A stretch of 61,276 nucleotides of DNA from Deltaproteobacteria bacterium (GTDB lineage: Bacteria; Desulfobacterota; Desulfarculia; Adiutricales; Adiutricaceae). The stretch is taken from contig JAISCZ010000026.1 of the NCBI GenBank assembly GCA_031265205.1, forward strand, positions 1 through 61,276, given 5' to 3'. Positions 27,016-36,020 of this stretch are shown in pieces (position 1 is the first letter of the stretch; each line of letters starts with the position of its first letter). Below the pieces are notes generated by a model that saw only the letters and a list, made by a program, of their open reading frames with translations, did no database searches and had not been told where the DNA came from. Made by a program: the position numbers and the translations under genes.

Positions 27016-27253
27016 GCCGCCGCCCGCTCGCGAAGCGCCTAGCGCTTTTGGCGATAATTTCCGAATACTTGACGGCTCGCGCCCTTCCTTTTTCTCGTTC
27101 CGTTCCACCTTGCCTAAAAGCGGAAAATACAAATAGTTTCGCCCTAAAGCCAATTCGCGCCGACTCGTTGGGAGTCCGGCCTCCTTATCCAGCTTGGGGG
27201 GAAGGAGGAAAGGCCGTCAGGGCGGCCTCGTTATTATTATCTAGGAGCGCCGA

Positions 27254-27630
27254 GAAGGAGTCGAGGCGGATAGCCAACGCCTTCGACTCCGCGATCGCCT
27301 AAGGACATCGACACGCGGGGCATGGCCCAGGCGCCGCGGCGCGGCGAGAGCGTGGCCGACAACGGCTGGGGCGCGTTCGCGAACATGTCGCTCCGGAAGC
27401 TCGAAGGGCGGGGCAAAAAGTTCGCGCTCATAGACAGGTTCTATCCTTCGAGCGAGACCCGTTCGGCCCGCGGGGCCGCGCGACCGGCCTTAGGTCTCGC
27501 CGATCGCGTTTACGCCCGCGAGAGCCGTGGACATACGCGGGACCGGGACCTGAACGCCGCGCTGAACATACGCGCCGAGGGCCCGCGCGCGCTCGGCTTA
27601 ATTATCGACAAGAACCGCGCGCGGGGTTAG
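27254..27630 (+). pseudogene. TnpB (IS200/IS605 OrfB) C-terminal relic lacking all zinc-finger cysteines
   Basis: The reading EKESRRIANAFDSAIA, then (after a frame change near 27300) DIDTRGMAQ, then SVADNGWGAF, ALIDRFYPSSET and DRDLNAALNI follows the C-terminal half of TnpB in order. In intact TnpB the zinc finger is CSACG followed later by CPECG-like; here both read RSARG and ARESRG, so all four cysteines are arginine. The final catalytic Asp region (DRDLNAA) is retained. The N-terminal half is missing. It ends at TAG 27630, just before a hairpin typical of the element's right end. Confidence 0.8.
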
Positions 27631-27639
27631 CCCGGACGC

Positions 27640-27704
27640 TAAACTGGCGGGCCCGAGACGCCTTGAACGGGGAGCTCCTGGGCTTTAGCCCCGGGGTATG
27701 TCAC
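27640..27704 (+). ncRNA. possible omegaRNA 3' scaffold / right end of the TnpB element
   Basis: Directly after the tnpB relic comes GGGCTTTAGCCC within a longer CCTGGG/CCCCGG stem (27677-27696), followed by GGTATGTCAC. This resembles the right-end hairpin and terminal sequence of many IS605-type elements, where the omegaRNA scaffold overlaps and follows tnpB. Function is unlikely given the damaged protein. Confidence 0.5.
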
Positions 27705-29374
27705 GCCTGGAAGAATGAAGGCGAGATTGGCCTCTGAAGGGCTCTAGCGCCTGTTTTCAGCGCCTTTCTCCTTAACCGTCAAGAGAGAGGCTAACGGCGC
27801 GGTCCCAAAAGACAAAGGGGAGCGCGCGAGGCGGGGACGCGTTGGCGCGGTGGACGGAGCCGTGGGCAACGCGCCTGGCGCGGCTAAGGCCAGCCAGCGG
27901 CGGCGAAAGAAGCCCTATGGAGCCATCCTTGTCGCGGCGCCCGTCGAGCCCGTCTCCGGCGGGGGGAAGAGAGAAGCCATGAGCGCGAAGGGCGGAAAGC
28001 GAAAAAGAGGGCGGCCACGGCGCCGCGCGAAGACCTTAATCGCTAAAGGGCGTCGCGTGGCGGGAACGCGCGCGCCGTTTTGAGGCGCGGGCCCGAGCGT
28101 GGCGGGCGGAGCGCTTTTTATCGCGAAGGGGGAAATCAACCCCGCGCGCTGGATGAGCGCTCCGGCGTAGGGCGCGGTCGCGAGAGCGGGAAAGAAGCTC
28201 GCGCGGGAAAAGGGCTCGCGAGGACGGGCGCTCGTGGCGGGATCGCGCTTCGCGGCGATGGGGCTCCCCCCTATCCGAGAAAGCGCGCGGTCGAGACATC
28301 GCGGAGCCGTTCCTCGCCATCCAGGCTCGCTTGGAGCGCGAGACTTTGAGACCGAAAGCGCGCGAAGTCAGGCAGGGTATTTCCGCGCCCTCCCGTGGCT
28401 CTCGGGTGAAACGTTTTTCAGAACGGCTCTTTGGCCGTCAGGGACGCGCCTTCAATAGCTCAGGGACTTGCCCGCCTTGGTTGGCGGATCTATCGGCAGG
28501 GGCCGGGGTTCTCAGGGACCTTGAAGGAGCGCCGCGCGCTCAAGAAGCCGCGCTCAAGATCCAGGGTTCAAGGTTCCGCGCTCAAGATCCAAAGTTGGGT
28601 CCGACAAGCTCGCGGGGAGCGCGCCCGCCGGGGAAAGCGTCCGAGGAAGGCGCGGAGCGGCTTAACGCGCGGCGGAAGAGCCCGCTTCGGCTTTAGCCCC
28701 TCAAGCCCGCGCGTCTAAGGCCTAAGCCGCTTGAGGTCCCGCGAGCCTACGCTCCCCGCGCGACGCTTGGGAAGCTTATGGCTTCTTACAAGCCGCGAAA
28801 TTCCCAAGGCCCGCTGGAGGGCCCGGCCAATCCCAACAGTCGCCATCAGGGATCTCCCTTGGCCCAACGAGGCTTTAAGGCGCCAGAAGGAATACTCTGG
28901 GGAAAGTCTCCAGGCTATCGCCGCCGGAAGCGTTCGCGGGGGAAGGCTCCGCGCGGCGCGGGAAAGCCCTTGATTTCGGCCCGGGGCGTTTCAGGGAGGA
29001 GAGCTTTGGCGAAAGGTGATCTATTGACGCCGCTGGGGAAAGGCTTCAGGGCTTGAAGGGCTGGCGAAAAGAAGAAAAAGGGGGGGGCTTCCCGCGCGGA
29101 GCTGGCCCCGCGCGGATGGCGGGGAGAGCGCGCTTTCTTGCCCTAAAGGCGTTTTGCGGGTAATCCAACGGACTCTCCCGAATGTTAAACGGAAAGCCGG
29201 TCGGGAGGCCCTCGCTGGAGTCCATGGGGCGCGGCCTTTTTACGCGGAGGCTCCCCGGGCCTTTAGAGGCCGGCCTGGGATATAAGGGAAACAAGGGGCG
29301 GAAGAGGAATTTCCGGAGAAGGCTTGGCGCGCCGGAAGAGCCATGGGAAGGGGGAAACGCGAGCGAGCCGCCCC
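27705..29374. other. 1.67-kb gene-free GC-rich region
   Basis: Many short Arg/Gly/Ala-rich frames exist on both strands because stop codons are rare at this base composition. None has a ribosome site, domain or sensible composition. No structured element was recognised. Confidence 0.5.
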
Positions 29375-29427
29375 AGAAAAAACCGCCCTCGCGGGGAAGG
29401 CTAAAGACCTTCCGCGGGAGGGCGGTT
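29375..29427 (-). terminator. intrinsic terminator of the HU gene
   Basis: On the minus strand AACCGCCCTCCCGCGG pairs with CCGCGAGGGCGGTT and is followed by TTTTTTCTGG. It begins about 25 bp after the HU stop. Confidence 0.88.
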
Positions 29428-29453
29428 CGCGAGCCGAGAAGGGCGGTCAGGAT

Positions 29454-29726
29454 TTAGGCGAAATCCTGTTTGACGGACTTGCTGGGCTTAAAGGTTAAGG
29501 CGTAGTGCGCTTTGACCTTCACGGGTTCCCCGGTCTGGGGGTTGCGGCAAGTGCGTTTGGCCCTTTTAACCAAGTGGAAAACGCCAAGGCCGGAAACCGC
29601 GAAGCGCTTTTCCTTCTTGACGGTCTTCAAAATGGTGGTGACCAAGCCATCGATCACTTTCTTAGTGGCGGCCTGGCTGATTTCGGAATCTTCCGCCAGT
29701 TTGGCGACCAGTTCGGTCTTTTTCAT
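29454..29726 (-). CDS. HU-family DNA-binding protein
   Basis: The 90-residue protein is a typical histone-like HU/IHF-family subunit: MKKTELVAKLAEDSEIS, then VIDGLVTTILKTVKKEKRFAVSGLGVFHLVKRAKRTCRNPQTGEPVKV. The DNA-bending arm tip normally reads RNPQTG, present here at about 61-66, and the C-terminal FKPSKSVKQ matches. It binds and bends DNA without strong sequence preference. The ribosome site is AGGAGG; an intrinsic terminator follows. A good promoter is found about 415 bp upstream. Confidence 0.95.
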   Translation of the reverse strand: MKKTELVAKLAEDSEISQAATKKVIDGLVTTILKTVKKEKRFAVSGLGVFHLVKRAKRTCRNPQTGEPVKVKAHYALTFKPSKSVKQDFA

Positions 29727-30140
29727 TAAAAATCCTCCTACTGAAGAGCAGGTTGAGCAGCCGTGATTAACCAGGGGGTTCGCGGCTCTTCGGTAAGGGT
29801 AGAAGCGCCGCGCGATGATTGGCGGTCCAGAGCGGACAGCCAGGTTGGGGTTAGACGGAAAAACGCGCCTCTAGGCCTCAAAGGCTTAAAGCGAAGCTAC
29901 CTCGTTCCGCCGGAGCCGCCTCGAACTGGGTTGCCCCAGGTTTCAAGCGGCGCCCTAATCCTCGCCGCGTGGACGGAGGGGATTAGGAAAAGGAAAATGA
30001 GGAAAGGCCAAACAAGAAGGACATCGAAGATAAGGTAACAGGCGCCGTATTTCCCAAGCGGCTGGGCTTGTTTCGCGATTTCCTTAAGTTTTCCCAGGAC
30101 GTTTATGATTCCCGAAGAATCAAGAGTTAAGCGAAATCAT

Positions 30141-30167
30141 GCTATACAATAATTTAGGGGCTGTCAA
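30141..30167 (-). promoter_or_regulatory. candidate sigma-70 promoter, minus strand
   Basis: TTGACA (30167-30162) is followed after 15 bp by TATAGC, or after 17 bp by TAGCAT. It points at the HU gene, about 415 bp away, which would give a long untranslated leader. An unannotated small RNA is an alternative. Confidence 0.5.
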
Positions 30168-32608
30168 TACGATTTATCCAGAAAAAATAGGTTTAAACGC
30201 GCTTTTTTTTCCGCGTAGCCTTAGTTTGAAAGGATCTAGGGGTCCGCTTCGAGGTCTCCTAGCGGCAAAGGCTTGATAGCTAAGGCCCTATAATAATTAG
30301 CTTTTTTTGTTAAGCGGGCTTTGAGTTTGGGGTCCGGGAAGAGTTTCCGGGGCGGCCCTCTAAAGGAAAGAAAAGGCTGATTTTTTTCACGATAAAATTT
30401 TACGTTTTTTTTAACGCGCTTTGCCGGGTCAGGTTTCCTCGGAAAGGCCAATCGCGGGGGGCGAGATAGGGAAAGGCGCGGAGCGGCCCTTGTTTTCCCA
30501 GAAGCGGGAAGGCAAAAGGGGAGGCGCTTTGGGCCGTTAAAGGCTTAATCGCGAGGCTTGACGCGACGGCTCGCGTTTGGAGGGACTGGGGAAATCTTGG
30601 GGCTCAAAGCCCCAAGAAGGGTCGGGCGGGCTTACAATACGAGCTGTCGCGCCGTCCTTGACGAGGCAAGGGTAATGGGCGCGGCGCGGCGAAGGGAGGA
30701 GCCGCGGCGTGGCGAAGGTAAGGCCCGCGGCGTGGCGAAGGTAAGGACTGTGGCGTGGCGAGGGTAACGGTCCAGACGGGGCAAAGATAATTGAAGCGTG
30801 GGATCAAAAAAGGCCTGAAAGAGAGGGCCAAAGCGCCGTCGCGCGGGGATTTTCAAACCACAATTTTTCGCGCGCGCCTTAATTTTTAAGGCCCGCTGCG
30901 CGAAAGAGGCGCGAAAGGAGGCGGCCTCGGCTTTTTTCTTAAAGGATGGAACGCGCGCGGGGGCGGGGGGGAATAAGGCTCATTCGCGACCTTTTATAAA
31001 ATTTAAACCTGGGGATAAGAAAAAGTTCGCCTCTCCAGGCGCGAGAGACGGTTTCCAAGCGAAAGAGGCGAAGAAGAATCGGGCGGGCGGGGGCGGCTCC
31101 GCCCGCGCTTCCCACGCGTTTTTCAAGCCGTGGGAAAGGCGGGTCGCGGCGCTCGGGAGCGCGCTGGACGCGCTTCGACGCGTCGTGGCGCGCTCCCCCA
31201 GAGCGGCGGGTTAAAGGAAAAGCGCGCGACGCGGCGCTCCCGCGTTCGCCTTGGCCGCGCTCGCGGAGATAGCCTTCCGTCCTAATATTCCGCCCTTCTT
31301 GGGGCTTCCCACTTTTTGAGGGAGCGCTTTCTCTAAAATTTCAGCCTTTTTTGGCTTTGGGCTCTCCCCATAGTTCTTACGGGTTCGCGGTGGGAGCCCC
31401 ACGCGGAAGCGCGGGAAGCCCCAACGCGCCCCGAGACTCGGGCTTGGGAGCGGTAATCCAGAGTTTAGGGTATCGGCTTTTGGCGTGGGGGAAGCCCTCG
31501 GCGAGGGTAAAGGACGCGGAAGAGGGTCGGAGGGCTTAATCGCGAATTCCTTGGGGAAGCGCCCGGAGGGCTCAAGAGAGAACTACTGGAGAACGCCAGA
31601 GAGAAGGATCGCGAAGCGCCTGGGAGAGGCAAGGCGCGAGTTTCTTGGGGAATCTTTAGTTTCTGGCTCTGGCGGCTTTTGGGCGCGCTTTTAGGACTCC
31701 CCGCGCGCCGGGCGCGCGAGAGAGAGAAGATAGGGGGCGAGCGTTATCCTTTATTGAATAATGATGGCGATGACTATAGGCTACAGGTCTTTCGCGCGAA
31801 ACCCGCGCTGGGCTTCAAAGTCTTTTCGCGCGCGGAACTCTTCGGGCGCGTCTCCTCTAAAGCGGGGTAGCCCTGGCCCCTTGGGAGCGCGGGCGCGAAT
31901 TATAAGACGCGTTTTCGGGGGACTTGGGATATAAGAGGAAGGGCGGGCTCTGGGGGGAGGCGGCGCGGGGGCGGCTCGGCTTGGCGCGCGGGAGCCTTTG
32001 CCGCGCGTTTACCCCCAAGAGCGCCAGTGGGGGGGAGCGACGCGCGAAAGTTTTGGGGCGAGGCGGCTTCTCAAAGCCCTATGGGGAGAAGGGCCCGCGG
32101 GAGGGCGCGAAAAAGCGCGCGCCTCCCCTATGTCCGGCGCGTGGGAAGCCGAGGGGCGGGGAAGCGCGCGGAGGGGGCCAAGCGGACGCGCGTCACGGGG
32201 GAGGCGCGCTGGAAAACGCTTCCGAAAGTTATCGCGGCTCGCGCCGTTTCGCCCTAAGTATTAACAGCGGTTTCGCCCTATGTATTTAAAGCGAAAGTTA
32301 AAAAAGTTGGCAAAAGAATTTCGATAGGGCTATTATGTGTGGCCACGAATTTTATGGCCGTGCGAGGGGTTCGCGCTAGCTGGCGCCCCTCTCCGCGTCC
32401 GGGGGTGAGAGTTCTCCCACTCCCCCAAGCCAAACCGTTCGCTCGCCTCTTTTTTTCCCCATAAACGCTGGGCTCCGCCGCCGCGCTTTCCTAAGGGAGA
32501 ACGCCCCGAGAAGAGCCGGGAAAGGCGCGTTCGCGTCCAGTCAAAAAAGCCCCATGTTTTAAGCGCGAAAATACCCGCGAACCCGTAATTCGCCTCTCCC
32601 GTCAAAGC
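30168..32608. other. 2.44-kb gene-free region with a minisatellite
   Basis: GC-rich, low-complexity DNA with scattered AT-rich patches (30280-30420, 31000). One lysine-rich minus-strand frame (30236-30451) lacks a ribosome site and a proper start. A tandem repeat lies at 30680-30770. No RNA gene was recognised. Confidence 0.5.
30679..30770. repeat. about four tandem copies of a 22-24-bp unit
   Basis: CCGCGGCGTGGCGAAGGTAAGG is exact at 30702-30723 and 30725-30746. A diverged copy follows at 30747-30770 and a more diverged one precedes at about 30679-30701. It lies in gene-free DNA. Confidence 0.8.
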
Positions 32609-32637
32609 TTGACTCTCTAAAAAGAGGATTTTACAAT
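32609..32637 (+). promoter_or_regulatory. metK: sigma-70 promoter of metK
   Basis: TTGACT (32609-32614) and TACAAT (32632-32637) are separated by exactly 17 bp. The predicted transcript would start near 32644, leaving a leader of about 35 bases with the AAAGGAG ribosome site, too short for a riboswitch. Confidence 0.85.
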
Positions 32638-32678
32638 ATCTTTAGATTTTTGAGCGCGGGGCTTGAAAGGAGTTATTG

Positions 32679-33893
32679 ATGAGCCTAAACCAGTTTCTTT
32701 TTACTTCGGAATCGGTGACCGAAGGTCACCCCGACAAAGTCGCGGACCAGATCTCGGACGCCGTTCTGGACGCCGTTCTCGCCAATGATCCGAACGGTCG
32801 GGTCGCCTGCGAGACCTTGGTCACCACCGGCATGGCCATTTTGGGCGGCGAGCTGACCACCGACTGTTGGGTGGACATGACCGATATCGTCCGCCAGACC
32901 ATCAAAAAAATCGGCTACAATAGCTCGGAAATGGGCTTTGACTGGCAGACCTGCGCCGTTTTGAACGCCCTGGGCAAACAGTCTCCCGATATCGCCATGG
33001 GAGTGAACTCCAACGTCGCTAAAGAGCAGGGGGCGGGAGACCAGGGCCTGATGTTCGGTTACGCCTCCAACGAGACGTCCCCCCTGATGCCCCTCCCGAT
33101 TCACCTGGCCCACTCTCTGACCAAAAGGCTGGCCTTAGTTCGCAAAAATGGGCTTTTGAACTTCCTGCGGCCCGACGGCAAGTCTCAAGTCACGGTGGAA
33201 TACGTCGACGGTCGGCCCCAAAGGATTGAAGCCGTGGTCATCGCGGCCCAGCATTCCCCGGAAATCAGCCAGGAGAAGCTCAAAGAGGCCATTATCGAAG
33301 AGGTCATCAAGAAGGTGGTCCCGGCCAAGCTCCTGGACGGGGACACCAAATTCCACGTGAACACCACGGGCCGTTTCGTCATCGGCGGGCCCATGGGCGA
33401 CTGCGGCCTTACGGGCCGGAAGATCATCGTGGACACCTACGGCGGCTGGGGACGACACGGCGGCGGCTGCTTCTCCGGCAAGGACCCCTCCAAAGTGGAC
33501 CGCTCCGCCTGCTACATGGCGCGCTACGCCGCCAAGAACGTCGTGTCGGCTGGCCTGGCCGACAAGTGCGAGGTCCAACTGGCCTATTCCATCGGGGTGG
33601 CCGAGCCCGTTTCCCTCATGGTCTCGACCTTTGGGACCGGCAAAAAGCCGGACGAGGACATCGTCGCGGCTTTAAGGAAAACCGTCTCCTTCAAGCCGGC
33701 TAAAATGATCGAAACCCTGAGGCTCAAGCGGCCTATCTACGAGCTTACGGCGAGCTATGGCCATTTTGGGCGCGTGGAAGAGTCCTTTACCTGGGAAGAC
33801 ACCAAGACCCTCGCCGGAACGCTGCGCGAGGCGGCCAAGCTCGCGGGCCCTCCCCCGGCCATTGAGCCGGTGGTTTGCCTGGAGTGCGAATAG
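32679..33893 (+). CDS. metK: S-adenosylmethionine synthetase
   Basis: MetK makes S-adenosylmethionine from methionine and ATP. The 404-residue protein has the family signatures [32 protein letters not shown] (about 115-126) and [19 protein letters not shown], the last carrying the phosphate-binding loop. ATG 32679 is chosen over TTG 32676 because AAAGGAG then stands at a normal distance. It is monocistronic, with a consensus promoter upstream and a hairpin downstream. Alongside the one-carbon methyl pathway at 18-23 kb it is a link in methyl metabolism, but it is a housekeeping gene in any case. Confidence 0.97.
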   Translation: MSLNQFLFTSESVTEGHPDKVADQISDAVLDAVLANDPNGRVACETLVTTGMAILGGELTTDCWVDMTDIVRQTIKKIGYNSSEMGFDWQTCAVLNALGKQSPDIAMGVNSNVAKEQGAGDQGLMFGYASNETSPLMPLPIHLAHSLTKRLALVRKNGLLNFLRPDGKSQVTVEYVDGRPQRIEAVVIAAQHSPEISQEKLKEAIIEEVIKKVVPAKLLDGDTKFHVNTTGRFVIGGPMGDCGLTGRKIIVDTYGGWGRHGGGCFSGKDPSKVDRSACYMARYAAKNVVSAGLADKCEVQLAYSIGVAEPVSLMVSTFGTGKKPDEDIVAALRKTVSFKPAKMIETLRLKRPIYELTASYGHFGRVEESFTWEDTKTLAGTLREAAKLAGPPPAIEPVVCLECE

Positions 33894-33943
33894 GCGCGTT
33901 TCCAGAGGGCTCCCCAAAGTTTGCCCCAAGGTTATGTCGGATT

Positions 33944-33981
33944 TAAGTCAAGGCCGCGCGGAGACCCCGCGCGGCCTTGAC
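33944..33981 (+). terminator. strong hairpin after metK
   Basis: GTCAAGGCCGCGCGG pairs perfectly with CCGCGCGGCCTTGAC, about 50 bp after the metK stop. Only ATTT follows directly, so it is a stem without a full T-run. Confidence 0.7.
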
Positions 33982-34289
33982 CATTTGGGCCTAACTATTT
34001 GGTTGGGGCGTTCTTTGGGTCTTTTTTTGATATCTTTTTTAGGGGCCTCTCTTGGGGTCCTCTTTCGAGGCTCAAAAGCGCGGCGGCGGCGCGGTAGGCA
34101 ATTTGGCGGCTGGCCTCGGGCGCCTTCAAGTCGGTCGCGTGGCTCGCGGGGTCGGCTGATGAATCGCGAGACGCTTTCTAAAAGGCCAAAGGCGATGTAT
34201 GGGCCCAAAGGGGGACCCTTAAATTGCCAAAGGGCGTGGGTCAGCTCAAGGGCCAGCGCGGGAGGCGAAAAAAACCGTAAGGTGGAAAA

Positions 34290-34382
34290 TGGCGGAAAGA
34301 GAGGGATTCGAACCCTCGGTGGCGCTTTACACACCACACTCGCTTAGCAGGCGAGCACCTTAAGCCACTCGGTCATCTTTCC
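34290..34382 (-). tRNA. tRNA-Ser (anticodon GCT)
   Basis: On the minus strand the acceptor stem GGAAAGA pairs with TCTTTCC, followed by discriminator G and an encoded CCA. The D-arm ACCGAGTGG, the anticodon loop CTGCTAA (anticodon at 34348-34346), a long class II variable arm and the T-loop GGTTCGAATCC are all present. It reads AGC/AGT serine codons. Confidence 0.95.
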
Positions 34383-34779
34383 GCGGGGAAAACGTCCCCA
34401 AGAGTCAAAATTATTCCCTTGGGGAAAGGCTTAAAGAGTACTTTTAGCATAAAAGCCGTTGGAATTTCAAGCGTTTTTTCGCTTTTCCCTTCGCTTTTTA
34501 AGCTCCGGGGAAGCTCCTCGCGCTGAAAAAGGCTACGATAAAAATAGGCCCATCCGGGAAAATAAGGGCTTTAAGAAGAGATAAAGGCAGCGGAAAAAGA
34601 TCTCTGGCGGAAACAGCGCCAAAGGGACGGAAAACGGGGCGGAAAAGCCGCTTTTAAACGAAAATTTCTTGACTCCGCGCGGCTTTAAGCCCTAAACTGC
34701 GGTCGCGCGAAAGATTCCGCCAGTCAGGAGTTAGCCGTTCCTGACGCGGCGACGGAAGCTCGCGCGCGCTCGCTATCGC

Positions 34780-34865
34780 GGAGGGGTGGCCGAGAGGTTT
34801 ATGGCGACGGTCTTGAAAACCGTAGAACGTATGTTCCGCAGGTTCAAATCCTGTCCCCTCCGCCA
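34780..34865 (+). tRNA. tRNA-Ser (anticodon TGA)
   Basis: The acceptor stem GGAGGGG pairs with CCCCTCC, followed by G and an encoded CCA. The D-arm GGCCGAGAGG, the anticodon loop CTTGAAA, a long variable arm and the T-loop GGTTCAAATCC are present. It reads TCA and related serine codons. Accessory DNA begins just downstream. Confidence 0.96.
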
Positions 34866-35422
34866 TGTAACGCGAGCGCAAACGGGAAAAACTTAGCTGG
34901 CGCGCGTTTGACCCCGGATTCGTCATAAGAACGGCGCTCTGGGCCATTCTTTTTCCGCCAAGCGCCTGGAGAAGGTAGTGAAAAACTGGATTCTCGGACG
35001 CGCGGCTATGAAAATAGGAGATAAAGCTCAAATGTCCCTGATTTTAAAAATAAACCCCTGACGGAGACGCGATAAAATTCATTACGCCAAAATATAGTAT
35101 TAATTTTTGCTTTCAGCGCAATTTTTTCGCGGCCATCTATATGATTGAAAATAGCGCGTATATGACTGAAAATAGGACGCTTTGAAGTTAAATTCGGGCT
35201 TTTTTCGCTTTTATCAAGAAAAAAGACACTTGATGCGTAACGTTATATTCTACGAATGAGAATAATAACCATATAATTTATATCACAAATTAAATAATTT
35301 GATTCGCGAGGCGACCTGACCATGCGTGGATTTGCTAAATCCATCCGTAAATAATACGATAAGCTTAATTTAGCCGGGCCCGACTACGGAAAATGGCCCA
35401 AGCGACAGAGGGGTAATCTACT
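34866..35422. other. 557-bp AT-richer region downstream of tRNA-Ser(TGA)
   Basis: The base composition drops sharply here relative to upstream DNA. It contains a 17-bp near-perfect direct repeat (35138-35175) and the ribosome site for the DUF433 gene. No gene was recognised. Confidence 0.45.
35138..35175. repeat. 17-bp direct repeat spaced by two helical turns
   Basis: TATATGATTGAAAATAG (35138-35154) and TATATGACTGAAAATAG (35159-35175) start 21 bp apart, so the same DNA face is presented twice. It lies about 250 bp upstream of the antitoxin gene and may be an operator. Confidence 0.6.
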
Positions 35423-35653
35423 ATGGAACGTCTTGATCGAATCGCCCAACGGGCCGGCGTCATGGGCGGCAAACCATGTATCCGCGGTACCCGGGTCACC
35501 GTAGGCCTGGTCGTCGGCCAAATCGGCGCGGGGCACAGTATTGAAAGCGTTTTGCGCGACTATCCATACTTGACCGAAGAAGATGTTCGCCAAGCTTTGC
35601 GCTACGCCGCCTGGAGAAGCGAAGAGCGCGAAATTCTTCTCGCTGACGCGTGA
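35423..35653 (+). CDS. DUF433-family antitoxin
   Basis: The 76-residue protein is a standard DUF433 protein: RAGVMGGKPCIRGTRVTVGLVV, then a helix-turn-helix-like HSIESVLRDYPYLTEEDVRQALRYA. This family forms the antitoxin half of modules with PIN-like DUF5615 toxins. The ribosome site GAGGGG lies upstream. The next gene begins at GTG overlapping the stop (GTGA), the usual coupling, but that gene is wrecked. Confidence 0.88.
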   Translation: MERLDRIAQRAGVMGGKPCIRGTRVTVGLVVGQIGAGHSIESVLRDYPYLTEEDVRQALRYAAWRSEEREILLADA

Positions 35654-36020
35654 AGATTCTTTTGGACATGAACCTCTCTCCTCGCTGGCTCTCCAGGCTT
35701 GAAGTCGCGGGGATTGGAACTCTTCATTGGTCTTAGGTCGGCCATCCCTAAGCCCCGGACGCGGAAATCGTGGCCTGGGCCAAAGCCAACGATTACGCCG
35801 CGCTAACTCTTGACCTGGATTTTCAGTCATTTTGGTCGCCGCCGGCGGCGATAAGCCCAGCGTAGTACAAATACGCGCCGCCGCCAGCCTCGACAAAATC
35901 AGCCCGCCAGCAATCTAAGCGTTATGGAAAATGAAACAGGAACTGGATACCGGCGCTCTTTAGACCAACAACCTTGGCCATGCCAGGTTGAGACTTCCGC
36001 CGCTGATTTCACGCCAATGA
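35650..36020 (+). pseudogene. DUF5615 PIN-like toxin, broken by stops and a frameshift
   Basis: GTG 35650 opens MKILLDMNLSPRWLSRLEVA, the family's N-terminus with its first acidic residue, and runs to HWS followed by TAG and TAA. The same frame continues with PDAEIVAWAKANDYAALTLD. After a shift near 35830 it reads LVAAGGDKPSVVQIRAAAS, and after further stops LRLPPL near 35990. At least three in-frame stops plus one frameshift interrupt a clearly recognisable family member, so the toxin cannot be made. Confidence 0.85.

Noticed and set aside
30236..30451. 71-residue lysine-rich minus-strand frame
   Set aside because: Only a TTG start is available and no ribosome site precedes it. The lysine content follows from AT-rich DNA.
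32300..32678. SAM or SAH riboswitch before metK
   Set aside because: The promoter at 32609-32637 leaves a leader of about 35 bases, too short for any known class.
34290..34865. tRNA-Ser pair as a duplicated attachment site
   Set aside because: The two genes have different anticodons and sequences and face opposite ways, so they are two normal isoacceptors.
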